This document shows, piece after piece, positions 33,187 through 41,981 of a stretch of DNA of 64,000 bases (the first letter of the stretch is position 1; the number at the start of each line of letters is the position of its first letter). Both the position numbers and the translations under genes were made by a program. This DNA comes from Sphingomonas sp. CFBP 13720 (GTDB lineage: Bacteria; Pseudomonadota; Alphaproteobacteria; Sphingomonadales; Sphingomonadaceae): the NCBI RefSeq assembly GCF_014842075.1, contig NZ_JACYVA010000003.1:62001-126000 (forward strand), read 5' to 3'. A model generated the notes under the pieces. That model saw only the letters and a list, made by a program, of their open reading frames with translations. It was not told the origin of the DNA and ran no database searches.

Positions 33187-34067
33187 TGGCGCGGATGCGG
33201 CCGGGGCAGCAACTGCTCGACGATCGGCAGGGGCGGCGGGCGATGATCTGGATCATGGCGATCATGATCTTCCTCACCACGCTGGCCACCGCACTGGGCC
33301 TGTCGGCGCAGTCGGCCGGGCGCGCGCTCGACCGGCAACTGGCGGCGCGGCTGACGGTGCAGGTGATCGAGGGCAATGCGACGCGCCGCGATGCGGTGGT
33401 CGCGCAGCTGCTGTCGCGGCTGCGCGCATCGCGCGACGTGGCCCGCGCCGCCGAGGTCGATCGTGCGCGGATGGCCGAACTGCTCGAACCATGGCTGGGG
33501 GAAGCCGGGCTGGACGCCGACGTGCCGATGCCGGCGATGATCGACGTCGATCTGGCGCAGGGCGACGATGCCGCGACGGCGCGCGTCGAGGCGCTGGCCC
33601 GCACCGGTTCGGACAATATCCGCGTCGATCGCCATGCGACGTGGCTGGCCCCGGTGCGCGGATTCATCGGCGTGCTCGGCTGGACGGCACTGGGGCTGGT
33701 GGTGGTGATGGCCAGCGCGACCGCCGCCGTCGTGCTGCTGGCGACTCGATCGGGGCTTGATACCCATCGCGGCACGATCGACATTCTGCACATGCTGGGT
33801 TCGACCGACCTTCAGATCGCGCGCCTGTTCCAACGGCGGATCGCGTGGGACACGCTGACCGGCGGGCTGATCGGCGTGTTGAGCGGCGGGCTGGTCGCGG
33901 CGTTCCTCGGCTTCCGGCTGGGAACGCTGGGATCGCAGCTGGTCGATGGCGTGCGGTTGCAGGCGACTGACTGGGCGATCGTCGCCGCCCTGCCCTTCGC
34001 CTTCGTCGCGCTGGCGACGCTGGCCGCGCGGATCGCGGTACTGCGCCGACTGGCGCGCGTGCTGTGA
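33186..34067 (+). CDS. ftsX: Cell division permease FtsX
   Basis: This is a 293-residue protein with a first membrane segment (about residues 19-38), a periplasmic domain of about 125 residues and three C-terminal membrane segments, the FtsX topology. The cytoplasmic loop TIDILHMLGSTDLQIARLFQRR is the conserved coupling motif that contacts FtsE. It starts at the ATG overlapping the ftsE stop and ends overlapping the next gene's GTG, so translation is coupled. Confidence 0.93.
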   Translation: MARMRPGQQLLDDRQGRRAMIWIMAIMIFLTTLATALGLSAQSAGRALDRQLAARLTVQVIEGNATRRDAVVAQLLSRLRASRDVARAAEVDRARMAELLEPWLGEAGLDADVPMPAMIDVDLAQGDDAATARVEALARTGSDNIRVDRHATWLAPVRGFIGVLGWTALGLVVVMASATAAVVLLATRSGLDTHRGTIDILHMLGSTDLQIARLFQRRIAWDTLTGGLIGVLSGGLVAAFLGFRLGTLGSQLVDGVRLQATDWAIVAALPFAFVALATLAARIAVLRRLARVL

Positions 34068-34603
34068 TCGGACGCATCGCTTCGGTCGCGCTGCTGCTCT
34101 ATGCGCTGGGCTTCGCGCTGTTCGCGGTGACCCTGCCGCAACCGGTCACCAACCGTACCGTGACCGACGGCGTCGTCGTGCCGACCGGCGCGCCCGGCCG
34201 GATCGAACGCGGCCTCGCGATCGTCCAGCGCGGCGAGGCGAAGCGGATGCTGGTCACCGGCGTCGATCCCGACGTCCGGCCCGGCGAACTGGCGGCGGCG
34301 ATTGATGCGCCGCGCCGGCTGTTCCGCTGCTGCGTCGATCTGGGCAAGGAAGCGGTCGATACCCGGTCGAACGCCGACGAGACGGCACAGTGGGTCCGTC
34401 GCCATCGTTATCGGTCGGTGCGGCTGGTGACGTCGAACTGGCACATGGCGCGCGCCGCGATGGAATTGCGCAACGCGCTGGGCAATTCGGTCACGGTCGT
34501 ACGCGATCCGGTGGCCGGGTCGCCGGGCTTCGGGCTGCTGTTCGGCGAATATAACAAATATCTGGTGCGCGGCATCGTACTCAGGACGGGAATCGACCTT
34601 TGA
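34064..34603 (+). CDS. YdcF/DUF218-family membrane protein
   Basis: This is a 179-residue protein with one N-terminal membrane segment (about residues 6-24) and a DUF218 domain. The domain shows VVVPTGAPGRIERGLAIVQRGEAKRMLVTG, DTRSNADETAQWVRR and VRLVTSNWHMARA. The family is linked to envelope polysaccharide or vancomycin-sensitivity phenotypes in other bacteria, with no agreed reaction. The GTG start overlaps the ftsX stop (GTGA), and the end overlaps plsC, so it belongs to the ftsEX operon. Confidence 0.88.
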   Translation: MIGRIASVALLLYALGFALFAVTLPQPVTNRTVTDGVVVPTGAPGRIERGLAIVQRGEAKRMLVTGVDPDVRPGELAAAIDAPRRLFRCCVDLGKEAVDTRSNADETAQWVRRHRYRSVRLVTSNWHMARAAMELRNALGNSVTVVRDPVAGSPGFGLLFGEYNKYLVRGIVLRTGIDL

Positions 34604-35298
34604 TCGCATGGATCCGCACCATCGTGTTCCGCATCGTCTTCTATACGGTGTCGGTGCCGATCGTCGTTTCCGCACCGCTGTCGGCGCGGTTCGGGCAGGC
34701 GGCGATGCATCGCCATGCCCATGTATGGATCGCGACGCACCGGTTCCTCGCCCGCTGGCTGCTGGGCGTCCGCGTCCGGGTGGAAGGGGAGCGGCCACCG
34801 GGCACGTTCCTGTTCGCGGTCAAGCATCAGGCGATGTTCGAGACGCTGGAAATGACGCAGCGCATCCACGGACCGCTGATCGTCTTGAAGCGCGAACTGG
34901 CCGACATGGCGTTCTGGGGCCGCGCGGCGCGGGCCTATGGCGCGATTCCGGTCGACCGCGATGCATCGTCGAAGGCGCTGCGTTCGATGCTGAAGGAAGC
35001 GGCGGTGGCGCGGAAACAGAACCGGTCGGTGCTGATCTTTCCCGAAGGAACGCGCGTCGCGCCCGGCGAAACGCCGCCGCTGCGATCAGGCTTCGCCGGG
35101 TTGTACAAGGCGCTGGACATGCCGGTCGTCCCGGTCGCGCTGAACAGCGGGCTGTGCATGCGGCGACGCGGGGCGCAGCGCAGCGGCGTCATCACCATCC
35201 GGTTCCTGCCGCCCATCCCCGCCGGGTTGCCGCGCGAGGAGATCGAGGCACGCGTCCATGCGGCGATCAACCAGCTGGAGACGACCGCCCCGGCTTGA
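34600..35298 (+). CDS. 1-acyl-sn-glycerol-3-phosphate acyltransferase (PlsC family)
   Basis: This is a 232-residue membrane acyltransferase. Motif I reads AVKHQAMFETLEM, so the catalytic dyad is HX4E rather than the more usual HX4D. Motif II is AYGAIPVDRD, motif III is LIFPEGTRVAPGE, and VPVALNSG is motif IV. The family acylates lysophosphatidic acid to phosphatidic acid. The start is an unusual TTG at 34600 that overlaps the previous stop (TTGA); the protein begins with a membrane segment (TIVFRIVFYTVSVPIVVS), which supports this start. It is the last gene of the ftsEX operon. Confidence 0.92.
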   Translation: MIAWIRTIVFRIVFYTVSVPIVVSAPLSARFGQAAMHRHAHVWIATHRFLARWLLGVRVRVEGERPPGTFLFAVKHQAMFETLEMTQRIHGPLIVLKRELADMAFWGRAARAYGAIPVDRDASSKALRSMLKEAAVARKQNRSVLIFPEGTRVAPGETPPLRSGFAGLYKALDMPVVPVALNSGLCMRRRGAQRSGVITIRFLPPIPAGLPREEIEARVHAAINQLETTAPA

Positions 35299-35338
35299 CA
35301 CCCCCGCACCATCGGCGCAGCATCGTATCAAATGATAC
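35295..35338 (+). promoter_or_regulatory. Promoter and palindromic operator of the tyrosine catabolism operon
   Basis: A perfect -35 box (TTGACA, 35295-35300) is followed at 17 bases by a weak -10 (CAGCAT). Just downstream, at 35325-35338, GTATCA-AA-TGATAC is a perfect 6+6 bp inverted repeat. It lies about 20 bases before the chosen hpd start and where transcription should begin, so repressor binding would block initiation. The repressor is not encoded in the window. Confidence 0.55.
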
Positions 35339-35358
35339 CAAAAGAAGAGGATGCCGCG

Positions 35359-36426
35359 ATGGAGCATATGGACGTCAATCCGCTGGGTCTCGACGGGTTC
35401 GAGTTCTGCGAATTCACCGCGCCCGACGTCGACCGCATGGCAGAGCAGCTCGAACAGTTCGGGTTCGTCGCCGCGCATCGCCATCGCACGCGGGATATCG
35501 TCCGGTACAAGCAGGGGCGGATCAACCTGTTGCTCAACCGCACGACCGACGGCCATGCCGCCGCGTTCGCCGCCGCGCACGGGCCATCGGCCGCCGGCAT
35601 GGCGTTCCGCGTGGCCGATGCGAAGGCGACGTTCGATGCCGCCGTCGCGCGCGGCGCGAAGCCTGCCGACGCATCGCGCGGCGCGCTGGGCGAAGGCTAT
35701 GTGCTGGAGGGGATCGGCGGGTCGCTGCTGTATCTGGTCGACCGGCACGGTGCCGCCGGATCGATGTACGACGATTGGGACGCGGTGCCCGCCGCGGACG
35801 CGGCGGAGGCACAGAACAATGTCGGTCTCGACCTGCTCGACCACCTGACCCACAACGTCAAGCGCGGCCAGATGCGGACATGGGCGACGTTCTACAACCA
35901 GATTTTCGGGTTCGAGGAACAGAAGTATTTCGACATCAAGGGCAAGGCGACTGGCCTGTTCAGCCAGGCGATGATCGCGCCGGACAAGGCGATCCGCATC
36001 CCGTTGAACGAAAGCCAGGACGACAAGAGCCAGATCGAGGAGTTCATCCGCGACTATAACGGCGAAGGAATCCAGCATCTCGCCTTCACCACAGACGATA
36101 TCTACGGCACGGTCGAAAAGCTGCGCGCGCGCGGCGTCCGGTTGCAGGACACGATCGAAACCTATTACGAGCTGGTCGACAAGCGCGTGCCGAACCATGG
36201 CGAGGACCTTGCCCGGTTGAAGGCGAACCGCATCCTGATCGACGGTGATACCGGCGAGGAAGGATTGTTGTTGCAGATCTTCACCGAACCGATGTTCGGG
36301 CCGATCTTTTTCGAGATCATCCAGCGCAAGGGGAATGAGGGGTTCGGCAACGGCAATTTCCAGGCGCTGTACGAAAGCATCGAACTGGACCAGATCCGGC
36401 GCGGGGTCATCACGGTCGACGCATAA
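35359..36426 (+). CDS. hppD: 4-hydroxyphenylpyruvate dioxygenase
   Basis: This is a 355-residue non-haem iron dioxygenase with two glyoxalase-fold halves. The C-terminal half carries the iron ligands: His in LLDHLTHNV, His in IQHLAFTTDD and Glu in GPIFFEIIQR. The substrate loop GNGNFQALYESIE is also present. It converts 4-hydroxyphenylpyruvate to homogentisate. The ATG at 35359 follows AGAGG; an in-frame ATG at 35332 lies inside the palindromic operator and is rejected. It is the first gene of the tyrosine degradation operon. Confidence 0.95.
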   Translation: MEHMDVNPLGLDGFEFCEFTAPDVDRMAEQLEQFGFVAAHRHRTRDIVRYKQGRINLLLNRTTDGHAAAFAAAHGPSAAGMAFRVADAKATFDAAVARGAKPADASRGALGEGYVLEGIGGSLLYLVDRHGAAGSMYDDWDAVPAADAAEAQNNVGLDLLDHLTHNVKRGQMRTWATFYNQIFGFEEQKYFDIKGKATGLFSQAMIAPDKAIRIPLNESQDDKSQIEEFIRDYNGEGIQHLAFTTDDIYGTVEKLRARGVRLQDTIETYYELVDKRVPNHGEDLARLKANRILIDGDTGEEGLLLQIFTEPMFGPIFFEIIQRKGNEGFGNGNFQALYESIELDQIRRGVITVDA

Positions 36427-36496
36427 GCGTCGCCGGATGCGCGTACCACGGTGCGCGGCCACGCCCGGCCAGCGCGAACGGAGCCGGGCCGCAAGG

Positions 36497-36511
36497 CGCG
36501 GCTTCGCCGCG
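36497..36511 (+). other. Short GC hairpin in the hppD-hmgA spacer
   Basis: CGCGGC-TTC-GCCGCG forms a 6-bp stem. It lies 71 bases after the hppD stop and 77 bases before hmgA, without a T tract, so it may modulate rather than end transcription. Confidence 0.3.
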
Positions 36512-36587
36512 ACTGACGGCCATGCGGGCAACGGACCACGATCAGTAAAGCGAGAGACGGCGGACAGCCGCAAGGACGGAGAGGATC

Positions 36588-37871
36588 ATGACCTATCACC
36601 CCGGTTTCGCGAACCATGTCGCGACCGAAGCCGTCCCCGGCGCGCTGCCGATCGGACGCAACAGCCCGCAGCATGTCCCCTTCGGCCTGTATGCCGAACA
36701 GCTTTCCGGCACCGCGTTCACCGCGCCGCGCAGCGAGAACCGGCGCAGTTGGCTGTATCGGCTGCGACCCACGGCGCAACATGGGGCGTTCCGCCCCTAT
36801 GACGGCGCGCCGCATCTGAAGACCGCGCCGTTTATCGACGTGCCGCCCAGCCCGAACCGGTTGCGGTGGGACCCGTTGCCGATGCCCGACGTGCCGACCA
36901 ACTGGGTCGACGGCCTGATCACCTATGGCGGAACGGGTAATGTTGCGCAGCATAATGGGGTCGGCATCCATTTGTACGCCGCGACCGCCGATATGGATCG
37001 TGTGTTCTTTTCGGCGGACGGCGAACTGCTGATCGTGCCGCAGGAAGGGCGGTTGGCGATCGATACCGAGTTGGGACGGATCGACGTCGCGCCGCTTCAG
37101 GTCGTGGTGATCCCGCGCGGCGTGCGGTTCCGCGTCGCGCTGCCCGATGGCCATGCCCGCGGCTATGTGTGCGAGAATTATGGCGCGTTGCTGCGCCTGC
37201 CCGATCTGGGGCCGATCGGCGCCAACGGCCTTGCCAATCCGCGCGATTTCGAAACGCCGTCCGCGTGGTTCGAGGATCGCGACGAACCATGCGAGGTGAT
37301 CCAGAAGTTTCAGGGCGCGCTGTGGACGGTGACGCTCGACCATTCGCCGTTCGACGTGGTGGCGTGGCACGGCAACCTTGCGCCGTACCGGTACGACCTG
37401 ACGCGCTTCAACACGATCAATACCGTGTCGTTCGACCATCCCGATCCGTCGATCTTCACCGTGCTGACGTCGCCCAGCGAGACGCCGGGCACCGCCAATG
37501 TCGACTTCGTGATCTTTCCCCCGCGCTGGATGGTGGCGGAGGACAGTTTTCGTCCGCCATGGTTCCATCGCAACGTGATGAGCGAGTTCATGGGCCTCAT
37601 CACCGGCGCGTACGACGCGAAGGAAGGCGGATTCGCGCCGGGCGGGGCGTCGCTTCATAACCAGATGAACGGCCACGGCCCCGATCGGGCGAGCTATGAC
37701 AAGGCGGTCGCGGCCACGCTGGTCCCGCATCAAATCGTCGACACCATGGCGTTCATGTTCGAAACGCACCACGTCGTCCGCCCGACCCGCTGGGCGAGCG
37801 AGACGCCGACGATGCAGCTCGATTACGACGATGTCTGGACCGGCTTCGCCAAGGCGCGGCTGCCCGGATGA
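36588..37871 (+). CDS. hmgA: Homogentisate 1,2-dioxygenase
   Basis: This is a 427-residue enzyme that opens the aromatic ring of homogentisate to give maleylacetoacetate. The N-terminal region has [21 protein letters not shown]. The iron-binding region shows [16 protein letters not shown] and [15 protein letters not shown], with the expected His and Glu residues. Length matches the family. The ATG follows GGAGAGGATC. It overlaps the Rieske gene by 4 bases (ATGA). The isomerase and hydrolase that complete the pathway (maiA, fahA) are not in this window. Confidence 0.96.
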   Translation: MTYHPGFANHVATEAVPGALPIGRNSPQHVPFGLYAEQLSGTAFTAPRSENRRSWLYRLRPTAQHGAFRPYDGAPHLKTAPFIDVPPSPNRLRWDPLPMPDVPTNWVDGLITYGGTGNVAQHNGVGIHLYAATADMDRVFFSADGELLIVPQEGRLAIDTELGRIDVAPLQVVVIPRGVRFRVALPDGHARGYVCENYGALLRLPDLGPIGANGLANPRDFETPSAWFEDRDEPCEVIQKFQGALWTVTLDHSPFDVVAWHGNLAPYRYDLTRFNTINTVSFDHPDPSIFTVLTSPSETPGTANVDFVIFPPRWMVAEDSFRPPWFHRNVMSEFMGLITGAYDAKEGGFAPGGASLHNQMNGHGPDRASYDKAVAATLVPHQIVDTMAFMFETHHVVRPTRWASETPTMQLDYDDVWTGFAKARLPG

Positions 37872-38230
37872 GCGACGACGCGCGCGTGTTCGCCACCCCG
37901 GCGGGAGTCGCGCTGGGACCGATCGACGATATCGCCGACGGGGCGGCACGCAATTACGTGCTGCAACTGCGCGCCGGACGGTTTCACGGGTTCGTCGTGC
38001 GGCAAGGGAACGCGGTGGTCGGCTATGTCGACCGGTGTCCGCATGCCGGGGTGTCGCTGGCACGGCGGCTGGACGAATATCTGACGCCCGACGGCGGGTT
38101 GATCGCGTGCAGTTGGCACTCCGCGCTGTTCGATATCGCCAGCGGCGCATGCGTGGGTGGCCCCTGCATGGGCCAGTCGCTGACGCCATGGCCCGTCGCG
38201 ATACGGGACGGGATCGTTACGACCGCGTGA
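37868..38230 (+). CDS. Rieske [2Fe-2S] protein
   Basis: This is a 120-residue protein with a Rieske cluster motif: RCPHAGVSL (Cys-x-His) and [11 protein letters not shown] (Cys-x2-His). It has no catalytic oxygenase domain and no membrane segment, so it is a ferredoxin-like electron carrier. It is translationally coupled to hmgA, and small Rieske proteins do occur beside hmgA in other proteobacteria, but a role in homogentisate oxidation has not been established for this one. Confidence 0.9.
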   Translation: MSDDARVFATPAGVALGPIDDIADGAARNYVLQLRAGRFHGFVVRQGNAVVGYVDRCPHAGVSLARRLDEYLTPDGGLIACSWHSALFDIASGACVGGPCMGQSLTPWPVAIRDGIVTTA

Positions 38231-38303
38231 CGAAAGGCGCGACCCGGGGGTTTCCTCGACCGGTCCGTGCCGATATTGGGCGTATACGAACAGGGAGGAT
38301 CGC

Positions 38304-39605
38304 ATGACACCAGTGCCGCCGGCCGCGCCGGCATCCACCAACAGCCGCCTGAAATCGATCATCGGCGGATCGACCGGCAACCTGGTCGAATGGTTCGACT
38401 GGTACGTCTATGCGGCGTTCACGCTGTATTTCGCACCGGTGTTCTTTCCCAGCGGCGATCGCACCGCGCAGTTGCTGAGCGCGGCGGCGGTGTTCGCCGT
38501 CGGATTCGTCATGCGTCCGATCGGTGCATGGGTGATGGGCGTCTATGCCGACCGGCACGGACGCAAGGCGGGACTGACCGTGTCGGTGACGCTGATGTGC
38601 GTCGGATCGCTCATCATCGCCTGCACCCCCGGATTCGCGACGATCGGTGTCGCGGCCCCGGTCCTGCTGGTGTTCGCGCGGATGCTGCAGGGGCTGTCGG
38701 TCGGTGGCGAATATGGGGCCAGCGCGACCTATCTGTCCGAAATGGCGGGCAAGGACCGGCGCGGTTTCTTTTCGTCGTTCCAGTATGTCACGCTGATTTC
38801 GGGCCAGTTGCTCGCGATCCTGCTGCTCGTGGGGCTGCAGGCGGTGATGACGCAGGAAACGCTGGAAAGCTGGGGCTGGCGCATTCCGTTCGTGATCGGC
38901 GCGGTGCTGGCGATCGTGGTGTTCCGCATCCGGCGCGGGCTTGCCGAAACCGAAAGCTACAAGAACACCAAGGGGCAGACGCAGCCGAAATCGGGGTTCC
39001 TCGTCCTGCTGCGCAACCATCCGAAGGAAACCGCGCTGGTCATGCTGCTGACGGCGGGGGGTACGCTCGCCTTCTATGCATATTCGATCTACATGCAGAA
39101 GTTCCTCGTCAACACCAGCGGGTTCAGCCGCGAAACCGCCAGCCAGATCAACGCGGTGACGCTGTTCGTCTTCATGCTGCTGCAACCGGTCGCCGGTGCG
39201 CTGAGCGACCGGATCGGGCGCAAGCCGCTGATGATCGGGTTCGGCGTCGCGGGCGTGCTGTTCACCTATCCGATCTTCAGCGCGCTGGAACATACCCGCG
39301 ATCCGCTGACCGCCGGGTTGCTGGTGATGGCGGCGCTCATCATCGTGACCGGCTATACGTCGATCAATGCGGTGGTGAAGGCCGAACTGTTCCCGGCGCA
39401 TATCCGGGCGCTGGGCGTCGCGCTGCCCTATGCGCTGGCCAACACCATCTTCGGCGGTACGGCCGAATATGTCGCGCTGCGGTTCAAGGGCGCGGGCTGG
39501 GAACAGGGTTTCTACTGGTATGTGACCGCGATGATCGGCGTATCGCTGGTGATCTATCTGCGGATGCGCGACACCAGCCGGAACAGCTTGATCGCGGAGG
39601 ATTGA
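38304..39605 (+). CDS. MFS transporter, metabolite:H+ symporter (KgtP-like) family
   Basis: This is a 433-residue protein with 12 predicted membrane segments. The loop after segment 2 reads GVYADRHGRKAGLTVSV, and segments include SVGGEYGASATYLSEMA, both typical of the metabolite:H+ symporters that carry alpha-ketoglutarate, proline or shikimate. The second-half loop is GALSDRIGRKPLM. It lies 73 bases after the Rieske gene, so it may bring in an aromatic or keto acid linked to tyrosine degradation; the substrate is inferred from context only. Confidence 0.92.
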   Translation: MTPVPPAAPASTNSRLKSIIGGSTGNLVEWFDWYVYAAFTLYFAPVFFPSGDRTAQLLSAAAVFAVGFVMRPIGAWVMGVYADRHGRKAGLTVSVTLMCVGSLIIACTPGFATIGVAAPVLLVFARMLQGLSVGGEYGASATYLSEMAGKDRRGFFSSFQYVTLISGQLLAILLLVGLQAVMTQETLESWGWRIPFVIGAVLAIVVFRIRRGLAETESYKNTKGQTQPKSGFLVLLRNHPKETALVMLLTAGGTLAFYAYSIYMQKFLVNTSGFSRETASQINAVTLFVFMLLQPVAGALSDRIGRKPLMIGFGVAGVLFTYPIFSALEHTRDPLTAGLLVMAALIIVTGYTSINAVVKAELFPAHIRALGVALPYALANTIFGGTAEYVALRFKGAGWEQGFYWYVTAMIGVSLVIYLRMRDTSRNSLIAED

Positions 39606-39650
39606 CGATCGCGGGTTGCATCGCCGCCCCGGCCCGGCTCTAGCGCGGCG

Positions 39651-40409
39651 ATGCTCGAACCTGTTTCCCTTGCGCTGGCCGCCGCCGCCGGCATGGCCGG
39701 CGGTGCGATGAACGCACTGGCCGGCGGCGGCACCTTTGCCACCATGCCGGCGCTGATCGCGCTGGGCCTGCCCGGATCGATCGCGAACGCGACGTCGAAC
39801 GTCGCGCTGCAACCCGGCGCGATCGCCAGCGCATGGGCGTATCGCGCCGGACTGGGACCGCTGGGCGGCCTGTCGATCCGGTTACTGACGGCGATCACCT
39901 TCGTCGCGGGACTGGCGGGCAGCGCGTTGCTGGTGCTGACGCCCAGCGACCTGTTCGACGTGATCGTGCCGTGGTTGCTGCTGCTCGCATTCCTTGCCAT
40001 CGCATTCGGCGGTCGCGCGGCGGCGTGGCTGCACGACCGGGTTGCGATCGGTGGCAAGACGCTGGTCGTCGCGCAGGTGCTGCTGGGCGTCTATGGCGGC
40101 TATTTCGGCGGCGGCGTGGGCATGATGGTCACCGCGACCTATGGGCTGCTCGCCGGGGCCAGTCCCAAGACGATGGCGGCGCCGCGCACGCTGATGCTGG
40201 CGACCGCCAACAGCGCGGCGGCGATCGTGTTCATCGCGCTCGGCTTCGTCGCATGGGCGGCGTGCCTGCCGATGATCGCGGGCGGGATCGTCGGCGGATG
40301 GCTGGGCGCGAAGCTCGGCCGGCGGCTGTCCGCCGGGGCGATCCGGGCATGGACGCTGGTGGTGACGGCCAGCGTGACGTGCGTGTTCTTCTGGCGCGCC
40401 TATGCGTGA
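39651..40409 (+). CDS. TauE/SafE family permease
   Basis: This is a 252-residue protein with about eight membrane segments. It has the family's opening motif, AAGMAGGAMNALAGGGTFATMPALIALGLP, and its internal repeat, LLGVYGGYFGGGVGMMVTATYGLLAG. Members export or import sulfite, sulfoacetate or other organosulfonates and anions. The substrate here is unknown. It starts 45 bases after the MFS gene and converges on the flavin reductase gene, 3 bases apart. Confidence 0.9.
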   Translation: MLEPVSLALAAAAGMAGGAMNALAGGGTFATMPALIALGLPGSIANATSNVALQPGAIASAWAYRAGLGPLGGLSIRLLTAITFVAGLAGSALLVLTPSDLFDVIVPWLLLLAFLAIAFGGRAAAWLHDRVAIGGKTLVVAQVLLGVYGGYFGGGVGMMVTATYGLLAGASPKTMAAPRTLMLATANSAAAIVFIALGFVAWAACLPMIAGGIVGGWLGAKLGRRLSAGAIRAWTLVVTASVTCVFFWRAYA

Positions 40410-40412
40410 CGG

Positions 40413-41024
40413 TCAGCGCGGACGCGGCATCACGAAGCGGGCATCCTCGCCGATCTCGAAATAGTCGCCCGGCCCGCCGCCGCGCGTGATCGGCCGGGCG
40501 CGGGCGGTACGATAGATGCCGTCGTCCAGCAGCGCACGGTCGATATGCACGCCGACGACCTGTCCCAGCACCAGCCACGTATCGACCGCACTGCCCTCGA
40601 TCGTCTCCAGCCGCACGATCTGCGTCACGCGACATTCGAACTGGACCGGCGATCCGGCGACGCGCGGCGGCGCGACCCGCGTCGATGGCAGCGTATCCAG
40701 CCCCGCCAGCGCGAATTCGTCGCCGACGACCGTTGCCGAGGTCGCGTTCATCGCATCCGCCTGTCCCCGCGTCGCGAGGTTCCACACGAATTCGCCGGTC
40801 GCGCGCGCATTGGACAGCGTGTCCTTCGCCCCCGTCGATGCGAAGCCGACGATCGGCGGCGTATAGTTGAACGCGTTGAAGAAGCTGTACGGTGCCAGAT
40901 TGCGCACGCCGTCGGCCGACACCGACGATATCCAGCCGATCGGACGCGGCGCGACGATCGCGTTGAACGGATCGTGCGGCAGCCCATGGCCGTTGGCGGG
41001 ATCGTAGAAGTGAAAGTCGGTCAT
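40413..41024 (-). CDS. Flavin reductase-like (DIM6/NTAB family) protein
   Basis: This is a 203-residue FMN-binding split-barrel protein. It has IVAPRPIGWISSVSADGVRNLAPYSFF near the N-terminus, the family's flavin-binding signature, and ATRGQADAMNATSA. Such proteins reduce FMN or bind it as a cofactor. Its ATG is at 41024, preceded by GGGGG. The inverted-repeat element at 41036-41227 begins 11 bases upstream, so any promoter must lie in or beyond that element. A longer in-frame start would fall inside the element and is rejected. Confidence 0.9.
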   Translation of the reverse strand: MTDFHFYDPANGHGLPHDPFNAIVAPRPIGWISSVSADGVRNLAPYSFFNAFNYTPPIVGFASTGAKDTLSNARATGEFVWNLATRGQADAMNATSATVVGDEFALAGLDTLPSTRVAPPRVAGSPVQFECRVTQIVRLETIEGSAVDTWLVLGQVVGVHIDRALLDDGIYRTARARPITRGGGPGDYFEIGEDARFVMPRPR

Positions 41025-41035
41025 GGCCCGGCCCC

Positions 41036-41227
41036 CTAGAGCGTTACCGGACCAGATTGAACCACCGTCATCGCCCTGCGGGCGACCGCTGCGCGGCGGG
41101 GCGCTTTTGCCGTGATGCTGCGTTGTTGGTCGGTCACGATGCTTCGGCATTGCTCCCTCCTCACGCCTTGCACCACGCCAAAATCATCTCCGTGCCGATC
41201 GTCCAACCTGGTCCGGTAACGCTCTAG
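41036..41227. mobile_element. MITE-like element with 24-bp terminal inverted repeats
   Basis: The first 24 bases (41036-41059) and last 24 bases (41204-41227) are inverted repeats with a single mismatch. Both ends begin CTAGAGCGTTACCGGACCAG when read inward. The 192-bp element has no gene with recognisable features, and no transposase. The terminal CTAG is itself palindromic, so a target duplication cannot be told apart from the repeat. Short, non-coding, with long terminal inverted repeats: this fits a miniature inverted-repeat element or a dispersed palindromic repeat. It fills almost the whole gap between the flavin reductase and cytochrome genes. Confidence 0.75.
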
Positions 41228-41288
41228 CATGACGCCATCGGTGCGTATTGTCCCTTCGCCCCGGCGCGGATCGGCGGTAGGATCGGAT

Positions 41289-41981
41289 GTGACCAGCCGT
41301 ACCATCTATCGCCATCGCCTCGCGACCCGTCTGTGGCACTGGGTCAATGCGGTCGCGATCGTGATCCTGATCGGCAGCGGGCTGATGATCCTGAACGCGC
41401 ATCCCCGGCTCTATTGGGGCCGCTATGGCGCGAATTTCGACACGCCGTGGATCACGTTCGACCGGTTTCCCGGATGGGTGACGATCCCGCAAAACTATAA
41501 TCTGGCGCTGGCGCGCAACTGGCACCTGTCGTTCGCGCTGGTGCTCGCGTTCGGGCTGCTGGCCTATATGATCGTCAGCCTGTTCAACCGCCATTTCCGG
41601 CGCGACCTGACGATCCGGCGGCGCGACCTGACCCGCGCGCACCTTGCCGACGATGTCCGCGCGCATCTGGCGTTCCGGTTTCACGATCCCGAAGCGCCGG
41701 GAGAATATAATGTGTTGCAAAAGCTCAGCTATGTGCTGGTGATCTTCGGACTGTTGCCGCTGGTGATCGTGACCGGCAGCGCGCTGTCGCCCGCGCTCAA
41801 TGCCGGGTTTCCGTGGGTCCTCGACCTGCTGGGCGGGCGGCAGTCAGCGCGGTCGATCCACTTCCTTGCCGCGGCGGGCATCACGCTGTTCGTCATCGTC
41901 CATCTTGTGCTGGTGATCCTTGCCGGCGCGGTGAACGAGATGCGGTCGATGGTAACCGGCCGCTGGCGGGTGCCCGAATGA
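41289..41981 (+). CDS. Cytochrome b561-type membrane subunit
   Basis: This is a protein of about 230 residues with four membrane segments and conserved His residues (RLWHWVNAVAIVILIGSG, NWHLSFALVLAFG, RSIHFLAAAGITLFVIVHLVL) that would ligate b-type haems. It is the likely electron partner of the molybdopterin protein that overlaps it by 4 bases. I prefer the GTG at 41289, which has AGGA upstream. An in-frame ATG at 41229 lies two bases beyond the inverted-repeat element and has no ribosome binding site. Confidence 0.88.
   Translation: MTSRTIYRHRLATRLWHWVNAVAIVILIGSGLMILNAHPRLYWGRYGANFDTPWITFDRFPGWVTIPQNYNLALARNWHLSFALVLAFGLLAYMIVSLFNRHFRRDLTIRRRDLTRAHLADDVRAHLAFRFHDPEAPGEYNVLQKLSYVLVIFGLLPLVIVTGSALSPALNAGFPWVLDLLGGRQSARSIHFLAAAGITLFVIVHLVLVILAGAVNEMRSMVTGRWRVPE

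Noticed and set aside
35332-35358. Upstream ATG of hppD
   Set aside because: It lies inside the palindromic operator and lacks a ribosome binding site; the ATG at 35359 follows AGAGG.
41164-41178. CTTGCACCA inside the MITE-like element
   Set aside because: It has C in place of the G that starts the core, and lies in a repeat element far from the locus, so it is not counted with the GCTTGCANCA boxes.
41036-41305. Small frame covering the inverted-repeat element
   Set aside because: It ends inside the terminal repeat and has no ribosome binding site or conserved residues.
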